This document shows, in pieces, positions 12,862-15,167 of a stretch of 15,167 bases of DNA; within the stretch, counting starts at the first letter, position 1; every line of letters begins with the position of its first letter. The translations under genes and the position numbers were made by a program. Under the pieces are notes generated by a model that was not told the DNA's origin, did not search any database, and saw nothing but the letters and a program-made list of their open reading frames with translations. Source of the stretch: Oscillospiraceae bacterium (GTDB lineage: Bacteria > Bacillota > Clostridia > Oscillospirales > Oscillospiraceae); NCBI GenBank assembly GCA_029009035.1, contig JAQXJQ010000044.1, positions 1 to 15,167 of the forward strand. Reading direction: 5' to 3'.

Positions 12862-14001
12862 GTGGAAAACCTCATCTATCTGGACAACGCGGCCACCACC
12901 CTGAAAAAGCCGCCCGCGGTGGTGCAGGCCGTGGCGTCGGCCCTGTCCTGCGTGGGAAATGCCGCCCGCGGGGGGCACGCGGGCGCCCTCGCCGCCGCCC
13001 GCACGGTGTATGACGCCCGGGTCAAGCTGGCGGAGCTGTTCCACTGTCCCCGCCCCGACCATGTGGTCTTCACCTCCAACGCCACCGAGGCGCTGAACAT
13101 CGCCCTGTTCGGCCTGCTGGGGCCGGGGGATCATGTCATCTCCACCGATCTGGAGCACAACTCGGTGCTCCGTCCCCTCTATGCGCTGGAGGAGGCGGGC
13201 ACGGCCCTCAGCTTTGTGCCGGCGGACAGGCTGGGGCGGATCGACTGTTCCCGCTTTGAAGACCTCATCCGGCCCAACACCCGGGCCATCGTCTGCACCC
13301 ACGCCTCCAACCTCACGGGAAATCCGGTGGATCTGGCACGGGTGGGGCGGATCGCAAGGGATCACGGGCTGTTCTTCATCGTGGACGCCGCCCAGTCGGC
13401 GGGCGCCATGCCCATTGACATGGAGGAAATGCACATTGATGTGCTGTGCTTCACCGGCCATAAGGGACTCATGGGTCCCCAGGGCACCGGGGGGCTGTGC
13501 ATCCGGGAGGGCGTGGAGATCCGTCCCTTCAAACGGGGGGGAAGCGGCGTACACTCCTACGACCCCCATCAGCCCGCGCAATACCCCACCCGGCTGGAGG
13601 CCGGCACCCTGAACTGCCACGGCATTGCCGGCCTGTCCGCCGCCCTGGACTGCATCAAGGCCGTGGGCGTGGAGGCCATCGCCGCCCACGAAGAGCGGCT
13701 CACCCGCCGCTTTTACGAGGGCGTGAGGCAGATTGACGGCGTGAGGGTCTACGGCGATCTCACCTTCCCACGGGCCGCCATCGTGGCGCTGAACATCCGC
13801 GACTACGACTCCTCCGCGGTGTCCGACGCGCTGAGCGAAAACTGGGGCATCGCCACCCGCCCCGGCGCCCACTGTGCCCCCAGAATGCACCGTGCTCTGG
13901 GCACGGAGGAGCAGGGTGCGGTGCGGTTCAGCTTCTCCCTGTTCACCACGGAGGAAGAGGTGGACGCCGCCATCCTGGCCGTGAAGACTCTGGCCGAATG
14001 A
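12862..14001 (+). CDS. Cysteine desulfurase, aminotransferase class V (selenium-cluster type)
   Basis: 379 residues from a GTG start with GGAGGT six bases upstream. PLP-enzyme landmarks: YLDNAATT (6-13), SNATEALN (72-79), DLEHNSV (96-102, the PLP-stacking His99), DAAQSAGAMPID (175-186) and FTGHKGLMGPQGTGGL (197-212, with Lys201 as the Schiff-base lysine). The catalytic Cys338 lies in RPGAHCAPRMH, so this is a group II (SufS/Csd-like) enzyme. It matches the desulfurase subfamily found beside orphan selD, for example in Enterococcus faecalis. Likely role: release of sulfur or selenium from cysteine or selenocysteine for the neighbouring carriers and SelD, or for sulfuration of the molybdenum cofactor. 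It ends the cluster; the terminator at 14012-14051 follows. Confidence 0.94.
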   Translation: MENLIYLDNAATTLKKPPAVVQAVASALSCVGNAARGGHAGALAAARTVYDARVKLAELFHCPRPDHVVFTSNATEALNIALFGLLGPGDHVISTDLEHNSVLRPLYALEEAGTALSFVPADRLGRIDCSRFEDLIRPNTRAIVCTHASNLTGNPVDLARVGRIARDHGLFFIVDAAQSAGAMPIDMEEMHIDVLCFTGHKGLMGPQGTGGLCIREGVEIRPFKRGGSGVHSYDPHQPAQYPTRLEAGTLNCHGIAGLSAALDCIKAVGVEAIAAHEERLTRRFYEGVRQIDGVRVYGDLTFPRAAIVALNIRDYDSSAVSDALSENWGIATRPGAHCAPRMHRALGTEEQGAVRFSFSLFTTEEEVDAAILAVKTLAE

Positions 14002-14011
14002 CCGATACAAA

Positions 14012-14051
14012 AAAGGACTGCTGCAGAATGCTTCTTCTGCAGCAGTCCTTT
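14012..14051 (+). terminator. Terminator of the selenium cluster formed by the end of repeat R3
   Basis: A 17-base perfect stem (AAAGGACTGCTGCAGAA with TTCTGCAGCAGTCCTTT), loop TGCTTC, 10 bases after the desulfurase stop and followed by CTGCTTG. The paired T-rich right arm supplies a short T-run. Confidence 0.8.
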
Positions 14052-14257
14052 CTGCTTGTCTCCGACGGGTAACTTTCTGCCCGACCAGAAAGTCACCAAA
14101 GAGTCGCTTAAGGGCTGCCGCCCTTAAGAAACCCGCTTGGCACACTTTGGTTTCATCAACCATAACCGGCGCACTGAGAGGGATACTCTGTTTGCTTCGT
14201 ATTTGCTGCCGCACAGCTCAGTGGCAAGGCTGCCCGGCGCCCCAGAATACCGCGCCT
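14012..14257 (-). repeat. 246-base hairpin element, copy R3, inverted relative to R2
   Basis: Reverse complement of 7136-7381 with about 25 differences by eye. It holds the same three hairpins: the terminal stem (14012-14051), ACTTTCTG/CAGAAAGT near 14072-14094, and CTTAAGGG/CCCTTAAG (14107-14128). In the last, both arms differ from R2 but still pair. Like R2 it begins right behind a gene end. No protein is encoded. Confidence 0.85.
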
Positions 14258-14635
14258 GCTCAGGTGCTGACCAGCAACCCCGTTCCCCTGGGGGGATACA
14301 TCCAATAAGGGAGGACCGCAGTCCCCCCTTGTGTTGGTCGGTGCGGGTGGGGTTTGTCAAGGGGAGGGGGAATCGAAACACCCTCCCCTTGACTGCGCCT
14401 TTGCCTACTTTCCGCGCAATCGGAAAGGAGGCCCAGCGGAGCGTACTCCCGCAGATGAAACATTCCCTTCGCCACGGCTTACAGCTTTTCCTTTTTTCGG
14501 AAGAGGCTTTTTTGGCGCGCCGAGTCGTCGCGCCCCACGAAAAAACAAGCCCGCAGCGTTAAGAAAATATGCCGGTGGCATATTTTTAGCGTAGGCCGCA
14601 GCAGCTATGCTGCGAGGAAAGGGCAGCGCGGTGAA
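14258..14635. other. Non-coding stretch with hairpins
   Basis: No credible gene. Structures seen are a perfect 13-base hairpin GTCAAGGGGAGGG/CCCTCCCCTTGAC (14356-14393, 12-base loop), AAAATATGCC/GGCATATTTT (14564-14586, loop GGT) and CGCAGCA/TGCTGCG (14597-14614). Short open frames on both strands have no protein-like composition and appear to be repeat translations. Confidence 0.5.
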
Positions 14636-14736
14636 ACAACCCCTCCGTCCTCGCTGCGCTCGGCCACCTCCCCTGAAGGTGAATTGCCCGCAAGGGCAAG
14701 AGAAGCTGGCCTGGGCCATACACAGGGGAGGCTGTT
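14636..14736. repeat. Fragment related to the M1 palindromic element (M2)
   Basis: CAACCCCTCCGTC..., CCACCTCCCCT and CACAGGGGAGGCTGTT correspond to the right half of M1 (11889-11940). About 45 bases are inserted between the CCTCCCCT and AGGGGAGG arms, and these carry the small hairpins TTGCCC/GGGCAA (14684-14699) and TGGCC/GGCCA (14707-14718). The left half of the element is absent. Confidence 0.6.
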
Positions 14737-14774
14737 GACGCACCCCACAATGATTGCCGGATAAACGCAAGAGT

Positions 14775-14816
14775 CCGCTGCAGAACAAAAGCTCTGCAGC
14801 GGCCCCTTTTCTCTTT
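14775..14816. terminator. Hairpin after the sulfatase-family gene
   Basis: CCGCTGCAGA (14775-14784) pairs perfectly with TCTGCAGCGG (14793-14802), followed on the plus strand by CCCCTTTTCTCTTT. It lies 18 bases past the stop of the minus-strand gene, and its arms resemble the terminal hairpin of R2 and R3 (shared CTGCAGA core). It probably ends transcription in one or both directions. Confidence 0.65.
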
Positions 14817-14819
14817 GGC

Positions 14820-15167
14820 TCAGGTTGCCTTGGGATTTCCCAGGACCACCTTGAAGTAGTCGTTGGCGATGACCGCCTTGGCGTAGCGCTGCTTGGCGCT
14901 GATGAGCTGCTTGACGGTGCTCACATAGCCATCCGCCACGGTGACGCCCGCGTTGGGGGTAAAGGTGCCGGTGCTGCCCTCGTAGGTGCCGGCGGCGGTG
15001 ATCCAGCTGCCGGAGCCGTCGGTAAAGACCACCAGCGGCATACAGGTGGACGCTTCGCCCACCTCGTAGTTGGTGGCAAAGATGTCCCGGCCGGAGTAAA
15101 GGCGGGAATCATAGGGCAGTCCGAAGAGGTTATTCAGGGTGGGCACAATGTCGATGGCGGAGCAGGG
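14820..15167 (-). CDS. C-terminal end of a sulfatase/LTA-synthase-family protein, runs off window
   Basis: The last 115 residues of a protein entering from the right edge. CSAIDIVPTLNNLFGLPYD followed by SRLYSGRDIF is the typical end of the sulfatase domain in LTA synthase-like phosphoglycerol transferases (DxxPTLxxLxG and GxD motifs). The tail contains a small beta-like segment (VVFTDGSGSWIT, about 45 residues) and a helix ending in NDYFKVVLGNPKAT. Such proteins are membrane-anchored with an extracytoplasmic catalytic domain that transfers glycerol-phosphate from phosphatidylglycerol and releases diacylglycerol. The catalytic Thr and metal ligands lie outside the window, so an arylsulfatase-like relative remains possible. 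Confidence 0.8.
   Translation of the reverse strand, partial: PCSAIDIVPTLNNLFGLPYDSRLYSGRDIFATNYEVGEASTCMPLVVFTDGSGSWITAAGTYEGSTGTFTPNAGVTVADGYVSTVKQLISAKQRYAKAVIANDYFKVVLGNPKAT

Noticed and set aside
12670..14214. 514-codon open frame on the minus strand
   Set aside because: Antisense to the DUF3343 and desulfurase genes, starting inside repeat R3; no motifs and unnatural composition.
14258..14600. Small genes in the 14258-14600 stretch on either strand
   Set aside because: Several overlapping short frames exist but none has a convincing ribosome site or protein-like composition; the region is hairpins and repeat debris.

Overview
The window looks like the chromosome of a GC-rich anaerobic Gram-positive of the Oscillospiraceae type (Flavonifractor/Lawsonibacter/Intestinimonas-like). 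Reasons: high GC with Bacillota-style GGAGG ribosome sites and TTGxxx/TATAAT promoters, a clostridial 2[4Fe-4S] ferredoxin, an iron-sulfur two-subunit L-serine dehydratase, AzlCD, an LTA-synthase-type sulfatase end, and a selenium-cofactor cluster (selD/yedF/DUF3343/cysteine desulfurase). The genus is inference. No rRNA, tRNA, CRISPR array or phage gene was seen.

Layout. 1-368 (-): N-terminal part of a Clp-family AAA+ ATPase that lacks the usual N-domain, running off the window. 511-681 (+): ferredoxin, sharing a two-way terminator with a DivIVA-like coiled-coil gene (732-1373, -). 1574-2920 (+): DUF21/CBS/CorC membrane protein. 3058-4476 (+): pyruvate kinase. 4477-4827: a hairpin-rich non-coding element bounded by two copies of one hairpin. 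4828-6834 (+): compact operon of a GNAT acetyltransferase, sdaAB and sdaAA. 6835-7385: repeat-filled gap. 7386-8437 (-): azlC-azlD, overlapping by 4 bases. 8438-8897: two promoters, a diverged direct repeat and a multi-armed hairpin element. 8898-9806 (+): diacylglycerol kinase-family lipid kinase, converging with zero spacing on a TSUP-family permease (9807-10532, -). 10710-14001 (+): selD, a palindromic MITE-like repeat, yedF, DUF3343 and a cysteine desulfurase. 14002-14819: a long non-coding stretch of repeats and hairpins. 14820-15167 (-): C-terminal end of a sulfatase/LTA-synthase-family protein.

How the genes work together. The clearest functional unit is 10710-14001. SelD makes selenophosphate; the desulfurase, the TusA/DsrE-like YedF and the small DUF3343 protein are the known companions of 'orphan' SelD in genomes that build a labile selenium cofactor for molybdenum hydroxylases. 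The divergent TSUP permease shares the promoter region and might move a sulfur or selenium oxyanion (inference). The serine dehydratase operon feeds pyruvate from serine, and AzlCD exports branched-chain or related amino acids, so the middle of the window is amino-acid catabolism and export.

The most unusual content is non-coding. A 246-base hairpin element occurs as an inverted pair (7136-7381 and 14012-14257), each copy ending in a strong terminator directly behind a gene or operon; its hairpin arms change together between copies. A diverged relative lies head-to-head with the first copy. A separate structure at 8614-8817 has a closing stem enclosing three hairpins, and a palindromic element splits the selenium operon. 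No entirely new protein system was recognised.
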